Below, piece after piece: positions 1 through 11,365 of a stretch of 64,000 nucleotides of DNA; within the stretch, counting starts at the first letter, position 1, and every line of letters starts with the position of its first letter. Source of the stretch: Rutpela maculata (lineage: Eukaryota > Arthropoda > Insecta > Coleoptera > Cerambycidae); NCBI GenBank assembly GCA_936432065.2, contig OW386288.2:16790706-16854705 (forward strand), read 5' to 3'. Below the pieces are notes generated by a model. That model was not told the DNA's origin. It saw nothing but the letters and a program-made list of their open reading frames with translations, and searched no databases. The position numbers and the translations under genes were made by a program.

Positions 1-610
1 TACCAGTAGTGTGTGCCTCACTCCCTTTCATCTGAGAGGGTAGGATCAATAGAAATGAATCAAATAATTTCATATTACCTCGAAACTGTTTTCGTGTTCA
101 AAAAAGCATATACGAACAAAAAGCTTTTATTAGATTGGATTGTGTAATTTGATAAAATATTAAAGTTCCTTTAAAACACGGAAAGCAATAATAATATATC
201 CCCTTTGGAAAACTGCCATCATCCAGGTATTCTCGGGAGAGACTGTAAAAGATTCATAATCCGAGATTAAGGAGAAAAAAGCTATTTCTTTGACTAAACG
301 GTCCTTTTGTTTCGAAATTACAATTGCCCCGTCGAGACATTAGGAACATGATACCGACTTTTAAGTTGTACGTTTAAGATATTTTCTTTGTACTTTTTAA
401 TGCTCGACGTTAGATACTACCAACCATACATGAATTTTAACTCGTACGGATTTCGCAAGGGGGTCGTTTTGGAATATTAACATCGATTTTTTTTGTTCAC
501 ATACTTCGCATTGAGGACATAGCCCGTCCTCGATAAAAAAATTAATACATACGACCGAATTTTGGTATGAATGTTAAGTTCCACTGGATAAATTAGACTG
601 TACTTCAGTT
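1..610. other. AT-rich sequence, nothing recognised
   Basis: I see no open frame with family features, no repeat with a partner in the window and no RNA-like fold in this stretch. Confidence 0.5.
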
Positions 611-1742
611 TTTTTAATATCTGCAAGATGTTTTTAGATTTTCATGTTATTAGACCACTCTGTACTTTTATAACATTTATTTCTTCACTTTAGTCTCTGT
701 ATTTGTGAGTTAATCCATGTTTCATGAAGTTTGGTTCTATCTAGTTAGCGATTTGTTTGCTTTTAAAAATTCGGTTTTAAAATAAGCAGCACAGCTATTA
801 GTTATCGATAGAATTTTTCTGTGATTCATTATTTTTGATACTTCTTCTAAATTGCTGAATTTGGTATGCGTTATTATAATTTAAAACAGATAAATATTAT
901 TAATAACTGAGTTTATACAAGATTGCGAATAACATAAAATTTACAGTTTACATAAAACAGGAACCTAAAATAAACATTAATAATTTTAAGAATATCATAA
1001 CGGAGCTGGATTTACTTAAATAACTTGTTTATTTTAGAAATATTTAAGTACGTTTAGTACCATATCTGTTGCTCCGTACGAAAACGACTAGTAAAAAATT
1101 TAGTATATTCTTCCGTTCTTCCTTCATAATAGTGTAATGTAAATATTTGTGGATATAATTGTACGAAAGTGTAAACAAGCTACGAAAATTAAAATAGGGT
1201 ACTTCCTCTAGACAATTATAAATATTGTTCAAATTTTATTATAACATCTAATTTTTTTCTTTCTCCTAATTGGGATTTTCTACCAGATATACCTTGCTGT
1301 AAAAATAGGGTTATCTGAGACTGTGGGGAGTCTTTGTTTTTTCTCTTAAGCAACCAGTTCAGTCGGCTAACTCGATACATGGGTTGTATATTTATGTTAC
1401 GTCCTTAAATACTTCGTGATGGAGATGCTGATATTCGTTACAAAATATTGTTTCCGCGTTTTATTTAAAATCTGCAAAGATATTACGTATATTTTTTAAG
1501 AGTGAATAAGCCAAAAGTGAAAAATATTCAGAAATATTCGGCACTTTATTTTTTTCTTAATTAGCAATTAGTGAATTAAAAAACTAACACGTTACAAATA
1601 TGGGTTAGATAATTCTGTTTTACTCGATAATTTTTTTTTCATCTGGTTTTCTCGAAAATAGTGTGCAGTGTAAAATGTCGTGATGAGCCATGTGCTGGAG
1701 GACTGACAGAATGGTGTAATTATATGCTGAACTAAGATTTCT

Positions 1743-2216
1743 ACCTCGAGATTTGCAGATGATATCAATTTATTTGCAGCAAGTGAGGACGAGCTCATAC
1801 ACTTGTTGGACAACCTTCGAACAAAAGACTGAGTACGGTTTAAGTCTAAATTACAACAAAACGAAACTTTTGGTTGTAAATCGAGCAAATGAAAACCACC
1901 CAGTCACGCAAAGGATCAGTCCAGATAGTTCACAAGATGTTGTACTTTGGAGCCCTTGTGGACAATACCAGCAATTGCGAATATTAGATTCAACGAAGAA
2001 TAAGGATGGCAACATTGACAATTTGCCAGTTGAGCAAAATTTGACGTGACAGAAATATCACGAAACACACAAAGATTAGACTTGCTGGCTCTCTAATTTT
2101 CTTCATCTTTCTTTACGTCTCTGAGACATGGACCGCTAGGGAAGCATACAGAAGACATAATGATGCTTTCGAGACGTGCGTTCCCAAAGCGACTCTCCAG
2201 CATCGTACTCGCCTGA
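1743..2216 (+). pseudogene. Non-LTR retrotransposon RT fragment, frameshifted
   Basis: A relic of the palm and thumb part of a non-LTR retrotransposon reverse transcriptase. At 1752-1763 the reading FADD matches the catalytic Y/FADD box and is followed by helix-like sequence. A frame change near 1830 leads into EYGLSLNYNKTK, the usual stretch after that box. From about 2046 another frame gives RNITKHTKIRLAG and then SETWT, a pattern typical of the RT C-terminal domain of such elements. At least two frame changes and the loss of everything upstream make it non-functional. The clade (RTE-, CR1- or Jockey-like) cannot be fixed from this fragment. Confidence 0.7.
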
Positions 2217-3189
2217 ATTTTCTCATTTGTCTCTCAGTCGTTTTTGAGGAGACTATATTTATTAACGAGATAACAAAATTATATTTCAACTAATTGAAGT
2301 GTATTGAGTGTTTGTAACGTTTTACTTTTTGACTTTACTAATAGCTGTTCAAAAATATAAAATGTAAAATTACTACCGCGACTCTGATTTTTCACTCTTA
2401 ATTCTCGTTTTAGTTCAGTACAAGAGATTTTTAGAGTGGGAGGTGGTAGAATTAAATAAAAATAAAAAGAAAATGAGAATTACGTCATCAGACATTGCCA
2501 CCTAACCTAGGCGATTTAAGAAAAAAATGTAAATTACCAATATAATAATAATCTGTAGGTAAATTTTCGGGATATGAATTTTGTCTATTTTTTCTGTCCA
2601 GCAACTGGCAATTTTCTATAAATTAATGTCATATCAAGGACAGTACTTTTAAAACTGTAACTGATAAGATGTATGGAGTGGGAAAAATTGTAAAAATTAG
2701 TTTAAGAAAATTGTCTGCATGACTTTTAAAAGTTATTTTTTGAAAACTTCTTCTTACTTCTTGAACCCCAGATAGAGTTAACTTTTTAATAAATAAAATA
2801 TTTCATAGATGAGGATTGTAAGTCTTTTAGTTGAAAATACGAAAATAGGTAAGAATGGTGGCATCACCTTTTTTATCTTTTAGCATTTTGAGCTTTGTGT
2901 GTCCAAGTTTGACGCTTTACATTCATTCAGTCTAGATGCACTTTTGTTATTATTGATGTAAAAAGTGCATGTTTTTTTTTTGTCGCCTTTAACTGACTTA
3001 ATTTCTACTTATCACAGTGGGATGGGACAAGACAAGGCCCACTTTACGCATAAATTATTAGAATAAAGAAAATTAACCTTAATACATTAAGTTTAATACT
3101 TTCTAAACATCTTTCAAATCGAAAAACTCAGATTTACCTCCAAAACTACAAATAAGAATTATTGTATATATTTTTCCTTGTTGAAAATC
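2217..3189. other. No gene seen
   Basis: AT-rich sequence with short homopolymer runs. It contains no frame with family features and no repeat partner other than the flanking inverted arms. Confidence 0.45.
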
Positions 3190-3253
3190 CAAATGTTATA
3201 AAAGTACATAACATGAAAATCTAAAAACATCTTGCAAATATTAAAATTATTAT

Positions 3254-3710
3254 TGTCACGTGTTTCCACCCTTAGGAAACCACCCTCGCAAAATCCGTGG
3301 GTTCCAAAAATTATAACAAGAGATGTCCACTAACACACTTTATTAAATGTTTACTGGATACTTCACAATACTATTATTAATTTAAATACACTTTACTGAC
3401 TAAAAAATCACAATGTTTATTACTTTGTTTATCTTTGAACTCTTAACCTCACTTTCTATACTTTCTCAACTTTCTGAACTACTCGCCGAGAATGCGGTTG
3501 GTCTTTTATACCTAAAAATGACAGATCTCGATTGTTCTGTGATGACGCCACCATTCTCTAGAGAATTCCAGATGTCACTTTGGAATCTTCTGGTAGGTTC
3601 TTTTTCGAGTAGGTGCAAATACACTACATTCATTCAGACATTCGATCTGTTGAAGTCTGCCTACTTTTTACTAACATAACCTTAAATTTTAAGGGGTGCA
3701 ACATATTACA
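3254..3710 (-). repeat. 3' LTR of the Gypsy element
   Basis: 457 bp, TG...CA ends when read on either strand. It differs from the partner LTR at one position (3671). It carries an AATAAA poly(A) signal on the minus strand at 3339-3344 and the same TATA-like motif as the 5' LTR. Confidence 0.93.
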
Positions 3711-3724
3711 CTGCCCCCTCCTTA
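3711..3724 (-). other. Polypurine tract of the Gypsy element
   Basis: On the minus strand the bases directly before the 3' LTR read AAGGAGGGGGCAG. This is a purine tract in the position used to prime plus-strand DNA synthesis. It overlaps a TAA at 3722-3724 that closes the reading frame downstream of the ORF's stop at 3818. Confidence 0.8.
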
Positions 3725-3817
3725 AGCCTGAACGTCCCGGTCAGGCAATTCAGCCTCTTTCACATACTTCGCCAGTCTATCCAAGTGTACGATCTTCATC
3801 TTGGACTTTTTGTTTCG

Positions 3818-6496
3818 TTAAATACGATAGACGACATCATTAATTCGGGTAATAACAGTGTACGGTCCATCCCAAGGAGGTTGAAATTTCGGGGATCTCC
3901 ATTCCTTCCGCTGTGGGTTGTACAGCCAAACCAGATCCCCCACCTTGAATCCCCCTGTACTGGCATTCTGATCATAACGAGCCTTCAAGCGGTTACTAGT
4001 TCTGTTCATCTGCTCTCGATCATTCTTTGGCTGTTCTCGACTTCCATTCCTGTAGTTGCTCATCGAAAATGGTTCTCCACGGGCAGCACAATTTTTACAC
4101 TTGTGACACCAGGCCTCCACATCCTGGCGACTATTAACCCAATAGAACTGTTCCCGTGCTCTACTCAATGTCTTGTTTATGCCGAAGTGTCTGCTGGATG
4201 TTTCATTATGTGCTTCCTGGAGTACTTCTGGTACACGACACCTGAGAATCACTAGACGCATGGCAACCTGCTTCCCATCTGGGCTTTCCCATGCTCTCCT
4301 CAAAAGTCCATCTACGACCATAAGTGAATCCCATTGTGACCATAAAGCCTTCAGCCCCACTTCTTTGTTGGAAACATCCTTCCATGCTGGACGCGTTCCC
4401 TCTTCTTTTGCTCTCAACATGGGTCCGATTTCTACATCGCGCAATTGCTCTTGCCTCAGAGTTTTCTTTGTCCAACTGTCTGGAAGATCGACCTTGACAA
4501 TGTTGACTTCAACCATGTTCGGCAATTTTCCCACCTGAGGGTAGCGCTTGCAATCTTCCTTGTCTGGTTTTCTGGATAATGCAGGAGTTTTGACTGCCTG
4601 CGTTGTCAACAGCCTGGTTTTCTCGCATTGGTCGTTCACTTTTGACAAAATAAATTGTTCGTTCCCAATCCTTAACATTCGCTTTCCTACGTCAACAATA
4701 AATCCATACTGTTCCATAATGTCCAGTCCCAAAATGAAGTCATCCGTAATGTCAGCCACGATGACCCTGTGGTCGAACCTCAAATGCCCAATCTGCAAAC
4801 CCAGGTCTACTTCTCCATGAACCGTAGCCCTGTCCCCGGTAGCTGTCCGGACGATCACTTCTTCATTTTGCCTCTTGGTAATCTTTATGCCCGATATAAA
4901 TCCTGGACGTACTATTGATGACGTAGTACCTGTGTCGATGGTAAACAAACATTTTCTTCCGTTCACATATCCATGCAACAACAGTCTGCTTGCGATTCTT
5001 CGAAGCTGGGAAATCTTAATTTCTCTGGGGGCACTGCATTCCCTAGCCAGAACAACCCCCCTGGTACTGTTTTCCTGCTCCTCTTCAAGATTCACAGCAT
5101 TTACTCGACTCTCCGAATTCTGCTGTCGACAGTCTCGCTTCATGTGTCCTACCTTGCCGCAGTTGTAACATTTAATACCTCCGCTCGGCTTTCCTTTATT
5201 TTGTTGTTTTTCCTGCTTTCCGAGGCCATCCAATTTTTCGCATAATTTGGTGAATATTTTCTGCATCTCAGTCAGCAAGGGGCTCTGGTTCATTTCTGGT
5301 TGCGATTCTTCGAGAGTCACGGCTCTCACTCTCGACCTTGGAGTATCCCTGTAAGCGGCTTCTATTTCGAGTGCACGCACCAAAGCTTCGCTACTACTTT
5401 GGTGTCTCGTCAGCCTCAGAACTCGCCTGACCTCTTCGTCCCTTATACCATCTAAAAAGGCCCCCACGGCTAATTGTTCCTGGAATTCTTTAGGTGCACT
5501 CGGATACGCCAGGTGTGCCAGTCTCTCTATCGCAGCTTCAAATTCTTGTAAACTTTCCCCAGCTTTTTGCATCCGGGATTTCAGCTGAGCCTGGTATAAT
5601 TGGGCAAGATGTTGGTCGCCATACCTCAAATCTAATGCAGCTTCCAAGACTTTGAAGTCCCTTTGTTTCTCAACTGGGATGGTTTGGAGTAACTCTGAAG
5701 CTTGGCCCCTTAGTGCTAGAACTAATGCCATGGCCTTTTCCTCATTATCCCAATTGTTCGCACACGCTGCTGCCTCAAACTGCCTCTTGTACGTCGTCCA
5801 GGAACTTTGGCCATCAAAAGAAGGAGGTTTTAGTCGCTGTCCTGATGATACCACCTGCTGGCTTCCTCTATCTCTCAACTGTCGTTTAAGCCGGTCTATT
5901 TCTCCTTTGACTTCTTCTTCGAACTCACTCATCTTTTCTTCAAACTGATTTACTTTTCCTTTTACTTGACCGACTTCGGTCTTGACTTCACCTACTTTTT
6001 CTTCTACCTTGTTTATCTCTTCTTTGACTTCACTCTTGACAGAAATGATTGCGTCCTGTTGTATTTTTATTTGATCGCTCAGGATTTTCCTTAATTCCTC
6101 CTGGCGTCTTTCTTCCAAGTCTTCCATTATTTTTCTGAGTTCGTCTTTTTCCTCCTGACGTTGTCTTTCTTGCTCCTCTTTCTCCTCTTGTTGTCGTATC
6201 TTCAGGTCCTCCATCATTTCTCTTAATTCGGCCCTTTCTTCTTGACGTCTTCTTTCTTGCTCTTCTTTTTCTACTTGACGTCGCTTTTCTTGTTCTTCTT
6301 TCTCCTCTTGACGTTTTTTCTCCTGTTCTACTTTGTCTTCCTGGCGTCTTCTTTCTTGTTCTTCTTTTTCTTCATGACGTTTTTTCTCCTGTTCTTCTTT
6401 GTCTTCCTGCCGTTGCTGTGCCATCATTTTTTGGAGCTGTTCTAATAAGTCCTGTATTTGTTTATCGGATGCCATACTTCTTGTTGTTACGGCCAT
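3818..6496 (-). CDS. Gag-protease-integrase-remnant polyprotein (892 aa)
   Basis: The ORF has the following parts in order. Residues ~30-200 form a very charged coiled coil rich in EEKEEQE-type repeats. Residues ~220-395 are a retrotransposon Gag domain. A CCHC zinc knuckle lies at C443, C446, H451 and C456. The retropepsin-like protease has active site DTG at 521-523 and the ILGLD strand at 588-592. Residues ~650-805 match the region before and including the integrase HHCC zinc domain (H763, H770, C797, C800). Residues ~820-892 match the integrase tail with a GPY motif. RT, RNase H and the DDE integrase core are absent, yet the frame stays open across both junctions (near codons 635-650 and 806-820). 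Gag and protease look intact, so particle proteins could be made. The stop at 3818-3820 cuts the integrase tail short, and the same frame then runs 31 more codons. The start ATG at 6496 is the first in frame and precedes the coiled coil. Confidence 0.9.
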   Translation of the reverse strand: MAVTTRSMASDKQIQDLLEQLQKMMAQQRQEDKEEQEKKRHEEKEEQERRRQEDKVEQEKKRQEEKEEQEKRRQVEKEEQERRRQEERAELREMMEDLKIRQQEEKEEQERQRQEEKDELRKIMEDLEERRQEELRKILSDQIKIQQDAIISVKSEVKEEINKVEEKVGEVKTEVGQVKGKVNQFEEKMSEFEEEVKGEIDRLKRQLRDRGSQQVVSSGQRLKPPSFDGQSSWTTYKRQFEAAACANNWDNEEKAMALVLALRGQASELLQTIPVEKQRDFKVLEAALDLRYGDQHLAQLYQAQLKSRMQKAGESLQEFEAAIERLAHLAYPSAPKEFQEQLAVGAFLDGIRDEEVRRVLRLTRHQSSSEALVRALEIEAAYRDTPRSRVRAVTLEESQPEMNQSPLLTEMQKIFTKLCEKLDGLGKQEKQQNKGKPSGGIKCYNCGKVGHMKRDCRQQNSESRVNAVNLEEEQENSTRGVVLARECSAPREIKISQLRRIASRLLLHGYVNGRKCLFTIDTGTTSSIVRPGFISGIKITKRQNEEVIVRTATGDRATVHGEVDLGLQIGHLRFDHRVIVADITDDFILGLDIMEQYGFIVDVGKRMLRIGNEQFILSKVNDQCEKTRLLTTQAVKTPALSRKPDKEDCKRYPQVGKLPNMVEVNIVKVDLPDSWTKKTLRQEQLRDVEIGPMLRAKEEGTRPAWKDVSNKEVGLKALWSQWDSLMVVDGLLRRAWESPDGKQVAMRLVILRCRVPEVLQEAHNETSSRHFGINKTLSRAREQFYWVNSRQDVEAWCHKCKNCAARGEPFSMSNYRNGSREQPKNDREQMNRTSNRLKARYDQNASTGGFKVGDLVWLYNPQRKEWRSPKFQPPWDGPYTVITRINDVVYRI

Positions 6497-6911
6497 ACGA
6501 TGAAATTAAAATAAAATAAATTTAACTGTCACGTCAATATCGGTAATGGAACTTTCCAGAAAAATCGAAACAGCACGAAAAAGTCTTATCCAGAGTCTTT
6601 TGTCACTATCCAGTCCAGAGAATTTAATAATCTCCACTAATGTCCAAATAGAAAAGTTCTAGAAATTTTCACGCACTAAATGAGTCTTTTTCAGTGTCTC
6701 TATCACTTCTCAGTTCAAAGGATTTAATTATCACACTAATGTCCTAATAAAATGTTCTACAATGTCTCAAAAATGCACTTAAACACTATTTTCCTGTTCG
6801 AAAACAACCCTCGAACAATGTCCAGTAAATTAGTCCTGTGTTAGCACTAAACCGCGAGAATACTTCTCGAACACTCCAGCACAACTTCAGAGCTCCTCTT
6901 GTCATAAAATT
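6497..6911 (-). other. Untranslated leader of the Gypsy element
   Basis: About 415 bases between the primer site and the Gag ATG, without a long frame. This is the usual place for packaging signals, but none can be identified by eye. Confidence 0.6.
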
Positions 6912-6927
6912 CCGCTTTCTGACACCA
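6912..6927 (-). other. Primer binding site, tRNA-Leu type
   Basis: Three bases inside the 5' LTR, the minus strand reads TGGTGTCAGAAAGCGG. It starts with TGG, the complement of a tRNA CCA end. The TGTCAGAA core fits the 3' end of insect tRNA-Leu, with a probable mismatch after it. The tRNA identity is from memory of the family and is less certain than the site itself. Confidence 0.7.
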
Positions 6928-6930
6928 ATT

Positions 6931-7387
6931 TGTCACGTGTTTCCACCCTTAGGAAACCACCCTCGCAAAATCCGTGGGTTCCAAAAATTATAACAAGAGA
7001 TGTCCACTAACACACTTTATTAAATGTTTACTGGATACTTCACAATACTATTATTAATTTAAATACACTTTACTGACTAAAAAATCACAATGTTTATTAC
7101 TTTGTTTATCTTTGAACTCTTAACCTCACTTTCTATACTTTCTCAACTTTCTGAACTACTCGCCGAGAATGCGGTTGGTCTTTTATACCTAAAAATGACA
7201 GATCTCGATTGTTCTGTGATGACGCCACCATTCTCTAGAGAATTCCAGATGTCACTTTGGAATCTTCTGGTAGGTTCTTTTTCGAGTAGGTGCAAATACA
7301 CTACATTCATTCAGACATTCGATCTGTTGAAGTCTGCCTACTTTTTAGTAACATAACCTTAAATTTTAAGGGGTGCAACATATTACA
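6931..7387 (-). repeat. 5' LTR of the Gypsy element
   Basis: 457 bp, partner of the left LTR. A TATAAAAG box on the minus strand (7180-7187) would place transcription start about 25-30 bases further along the minus strand, near 7150-7155. A poly(A) signal AATAAA lies at 7016-7021. Confidence 0.93.
7180..7187 (-). promoter_or_regulatory. TATA box in the Gypsy 5' LTR
   Basis: TATAAAAG on the minus strand, ~200 bases into the LTR. It is well placed to drive the Gag ORF, with the poly(A) signal downstream as expected for a U3-R-U5 order. Confidence 0.6.
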
Positions 7388-7428
7388 TTATCTTTATCAT
7401 TAAACATTACATCAATATCTTAAGATAT

Positions 7429-7500
7429 CTTAAGATATCATAAAAAGGCATTGTGATCAATGCCTTTTTATGGTATGCCTCTCTTTGACGTTGTGATCAA
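7429..7500. repeat. Small perfect hairpin beside ATCTTAAGAT repeats
   Basis: AAAAAGGCATTG (7442-7453) pairs perfectly with 7458-7469 across a 4-base loop. Just before it the unit TCTTAAGATA is repeated. The function is unknown. It lies outside the Gypsy target duplication and so belongs to the older host sequence or element. Confidence 0.5.
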
Positions 7501-7776
7501 AACGTCTGTCAAGACGTTCTGAATTAGAAGAAGAAGAAGAACTATTAATTTTACAAATTGAATCGCATGATTTCAAATATCAAAGAGTTGCTGCAAAACA
7601 ATGGTTTCCTATTTACTTGTGAAAAGTATATTTGGGGCTTTATGCCAGTCCTATTTGTAAGCTGAGTATTGCCTCATTACATTTTACTACTTCACAAATG
7701 CACTTAATGAGTTGAATTTAATTAATAGAAAGTAAGACAACTGTGTGTAGCATACAGTGGGCTCCAGTTTGTCAAA

Positions 7777-8052
7777 TTGTTGACAAAATCTGAAATTTTG
7801 CAAGGATCCATTCCCAGGCCCTTGATTTTTAATCTATTTATAAATGATGTGTGTAAATTATTCAAGTTGGCTACTTACGCTGAAGATCTTAAACTTCTTA
7901 TGACTGTTAGCTCCTTAAAGGGTTGCAATATGTTACAAAATAGCCTCTCCAGGATTTCTAATCGGTGTGTTCAAAATAAGTTAACCTTATATGTGTTCAA
8001 ACGCAACGTTATGACCCACACAATAAAACTCGCAATTAAGTCAGTGACGTGA
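7777..8052 (+). pseudogene. Jockey/CR1-like RT fragment
   Basis: A 91-codon open stretch resembles RT motifs B-C of a non-LTR retrotransposon. A degraded QGS motif is followed by PLIFNLFINDV, then ATYAEDLKLL, where the catalytic YADD has become YAED, and then a stretch like LQNSLSRISNRCVQNKLTL that usually follows. The Asp-to-Glu change in the active site and the lack of any upstream or downstream domain mark it as dead. Confidence 0.72.
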
Positions 8053-8650
8053 TAGTCAACGAAACACTATTTTCTGAGACCATTACACCAATCATAGTCC
8101 AGGAGCTAGCATTAATCGAGTTCCGTCTTCCGCACATAGCCTGAATATATGGGCAAAATAAACGCTTTTTTTATTAGACCCTTAATCCTAAGGCAGAGGG
8201 TCATGGAGTTAGATAAAGGGTAATTTATTTTAACTCCCGATCGACATGCTCGGTAGCACTTACTATACGTATTTGACATAAATAAATGAAAGACACCAGA
8301 GACATGTGGCGCACATGCGCGCGACATTCAAAAAAAGGGCCAAAAAAATATTGGCGAGTTCCTTGACCACACTTGGCCGAAATTGTTCATTTGGATGTCC
8401 TTTTTTCCAACCACAACATGGTAGCCATTTTAATGTAATTCGCATGAAACATTTCCAAATTGAGTGCTCAAATTCAAAATGACCAAAAATAGGTCTAAAT
8501 TCATAAATTTTCTCTTCCAATTTATTGTATTGTTCATTAATATATCTAATAACAATATATTGTTAGCGAATGTGTTTAACTTATACAATGTAATAATTGA
8601 TTTTTCCACTTTTCTATTTAATTCTAGTTACGGCAGTGATAATTATTTTG
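8053..8650. other. No gene seen
   Basis: AT-rich sequence with overlapping short frames on both strands and no family features. It ends in an (ATT/ATA)-rich run at ~8655-8690. Confidence 0.4.
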
Positions 8651-9963
8651 TAATTACGTTATTATATTATTATATTATTATATTATTTGGCAACCTAGTT
8701 TGAGCAAAAATTTATAGTTAAAATTTAAAAGCACGAGTGGTATTTGGGGAGAATATTATATATTATAATTAATTAATTATATACGTCTTAAATATTATGT
8801 TTTGTAATCAATATCTTTCACACGTTTTCTTGTCACTTGTTAGAGTTTACTGACCTTTATTTTTAATTTCATCATTTACGTCACATAAAAATGCATTTCT
8901 AAAGCGAATCATCTAATAAAAAACAAAGTAGGTATAAATGATGTAATAACAATAGTTGCGTTCATCACGGAGTGCGATCAGGTAGCACTCACCGATCATT
9001 TTACATGAACGGCATTGTCAGCATTTGTTCGACTGACAACGAGTAACCGGCAGCCATTTTACGCAGCAATTTGAAAAAATTTGATATATATTCACAACTC
9101 ATATAAAATGATCAATGAGCGTTATCTGATCGCTCACCATGATGAACGCGACATACGTTAAACCATAGGTATTATAACTCATAGACTGGTCTTCACTTTA
9201 AAGAGTTCTCGGACACGCTTTGACCAATCACACTACGAGTAAAGCCAGACAATATTGCATTTTACCAATCTCTCGCTTTTACGTTCTAAGGCTGCCGACA
9301 TCAGATGAAATGGCACCGCTATCTAGTAACGCTATTTAACTTAACTTTGTATACAGTGAATTTTTCAAAAATTATTATATTGAAGTGTTTATTAATATAT
9401 ATTTATGTATTTAATCCTTATTTTTAATTTAAGAAGTTTAATAATTAAGTTAAGGTTTGCTTGTTTAAATAGAGAGAACTTTAAGTACAAGGAATTATAA
9501 TGTATAGTGCTACTGCAGAGTTTTGATTTTCCGACTAAGGTATTGACCTACTTTGTGATGTGCTAGATTGCCATATGTTAGTCATTTGTGTATTTAACAT
9601 GAAATAATTGATTTGTCTGCTTCGTACGCATTTGTATTTAATTTTAGGTATGAAAATTATTTTGTAATTACGTTAGGTATTATAAGCCATTGAAAGCTGT
9701 GTATAACTTGTCCCGAACCTATCTATATTCCACACAGCCTTGGCTTTGAATTGGAAGTTTTCAACTTATGTGGTGTTTTTATTTATTACTAAGTATATAA
9801 TACAATATTACAATATTACAATAATACAATTTACGTTAACAATTATTAATCAGCTAGAGAAGATATTTATAAATAATTTACAAGCAAGAGTTGTCCTATT
9901 TGCCGAAAACATTTCACGAAAAAATTATCGCGATATTTGTCGACGCGTCGATACAAAAAAAAA

Positions 9964-10108
9964 TTAGAGCGATTATTTCACTCATTAACGCTATAGCCAA
10001 TGAGAGCCCGTTTTTTCAAAACATCGCACCAATCAAACGTCATTATTAGTGGTAATTCAAGCTAGATCGGCTTTTGACAGGACCAACATGCAAAATTTAT
10101 CGCTCTAA
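9964..10108. mobile_element. 145-bp inverted-repeat core at the centre of palindrome X
   Basis: It begins TTAGAGCGAT and ends ATCGCTCTAA. Its interior (a stretch with AAAAGCCGATCTA on one strand) also occurs at 11,460-11,545 and 44,325-44,460 in the opposite orientation. It may be a small MITE inserted at the palindrome centre, or the original loop of the element. Confidence 0.55.
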
Positions 10109-11277
10109 TTTTTTAGGTCGCTGCAGCGGCAAATATGCGAAAATTTTTTGACGTTTTTGTCGTGAAATATTTTTGGCAAATAGGGCAACTCGAGCTTTTA
10201 AGTTTTATCTATAAATATCTTCTCTAGCTTATTATTAATTGTTAACGTACTTACCTTGTAAATTGTAATATTGTATTATGTAGTAGCAAACAAAAACACA
10301 CCTCAATTCCAAAGCGAATCTTGTCTGAAATATATAGGCTGTAACTTTTGCCTATCTGTAACTATTTCAGTTTTCCTAGTGTTAAATCAGGTAACAATTA
10401 CACACAAAGATTGTACTTAATATACCTAGCTCATAATACAGGAACAAGTCAAGCACAGCTTTCAATACCTCAATAACGTAGTTACAAAGGTAAGCAAATC
10501 ATTTATTATAAATGTCAAGTACACATTCGCTCTGGAACAAACTAAAAATGTATAGTACTTACATATTATGGTAATCTACCAAAAAGTAACTCGTTGAACC
10601 AAAGCTGTGCATCAAACATTATAATTTGTTGTATTTAAAATTCTCTTTGCTTAACAAAGCAAACCTCAACATAATTCATAAACTTCGTAAGTTAAAAGTG
10701 AGGATTAAATACGTAAATATGAGTCGATGAACATTTATTTATTATGGAATATAACTTGTAGCGCTAGATGGCGCTCTCTATGTCAATCTCGGAACCATGG
10801 GTGTATATTTTATTTGGGCGAGACATCGGTACTAAAGTAGTGCTCTCTCTATCGTTCCTCGTCGTATTGCACCTCAGAAACGCCTGAAAGGTGTTAAGCC
10901 AGTCTATATATTATAATATCTAAGGTTTCAACTCGTTTTATTTACTAGTTGCCATGGAAACGTCACTAGATTATTTTAAAATATAGCGAATCTCCGTTGT
11001 TTCTACTGCGTTTGTTTCAGATTTGCTGTTTTGACAATATGAGTCGGTTTGGAAATATTTCTGTATATCAAATTAATGATGAAATTGAAAATAAAGGTCA
11101 GTAAACTCCAAAAAGTGACAAGAAAACGTCTGAAGGCAGTTAATGAGAAAACATAATATTGAAGATGTACTTAATGAATTATTTATTCGTGAAATATTCT
11201 CCTCAAATACCACTCGTGCTTTAAATTTTATCTAAAAATTTTTTCTCAAGCTAAGTCGCCCTTAGTTAATATAACTC

Positions 11278-11365
11278 GTGCAAATTGGCAGTTTATTATC
11301 AAAGATTAAATCCCTCCCGCTAAAGCGGTCGGGATTTAATCAGATAATAAACTGCCAATTTGCAC
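11278..11365. repeat. Long hairpin at the end of family X
   Basis: GTGCAAATTGGCAGTTTATT and the following bases pair with 11,331-11,365, interrupted only by a few unpaired bases around a CCCGC...GCGGG tip. The same hairpin without the GC tip is present at ~43,068-43,125. Confidence 0.8.

Larger units (their letters stand above)
611..3247. repeat. Distant inverted repeat pair (611-680 / 3190-3247)
   Basis: The left arm at 611-680 is the reverse complement, with one ~10-base gap, of 3190-3247; both arms carry the run TGCAAGATGTTTTTAGATTT. The arms sit ~2.5 kb apart and enclose a decayed non-LTR RT fragment. The Gypsy element landed a few bases beyond the right arm. This is probably the shell of a DNA transposon or fold-back element. 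No transposase is visible between the arms, so the class is unknown. Confidence 0.5.
3254..7387 (-). mobile_element. Ty3/Gypsy LTR retrotransposon, internally deleted, young
   Basis: A complete provirus-like insertion of 4134 bp on the minus strand. It is bounded by two 457-bp LTRs that begin TG and end CA, and it is flanked by a 4-bp TTAT duplication (3250-3253 and 7388-7391). Inside the 5' LTR (right side) lies a primer binding site; inside the 3' LTR (left side) lies a purine tract. The internal region has one long ORF, Gag-protease joined to integrase ends. RT, RNase H and the integrase catalytic core are missing, so the copy cannot copy itself and would need enzymes from a full-length relative. 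One LTR difference (3671 C versus 7348 G) implies recent insertion. The order Gag, PR, (RT lost), IN and the GPY-type integrase tail support Ty3/Gypsy over BEL or Copia. Confidence 0.93.

Noticed and set aside
1044..1232. 62-codon minus-strand frame
   Set aside because: AT-rich, low-complexity translation with no family features; expected by chance in this composition.
3413..3679. 88-codon plus-strand frame present twice (also 7090-7356)
   Set aside because: It lies wholly inside the LTRs on the antisense strand and is duplicated only because the LTRs are.
4173..6445. Many plus-strand frames opposite the Gypsy ORF
   Set aside because: They are antisense shadows of the Gag-protease frame, several being translations of the purine-rich coiled-coil repeat.
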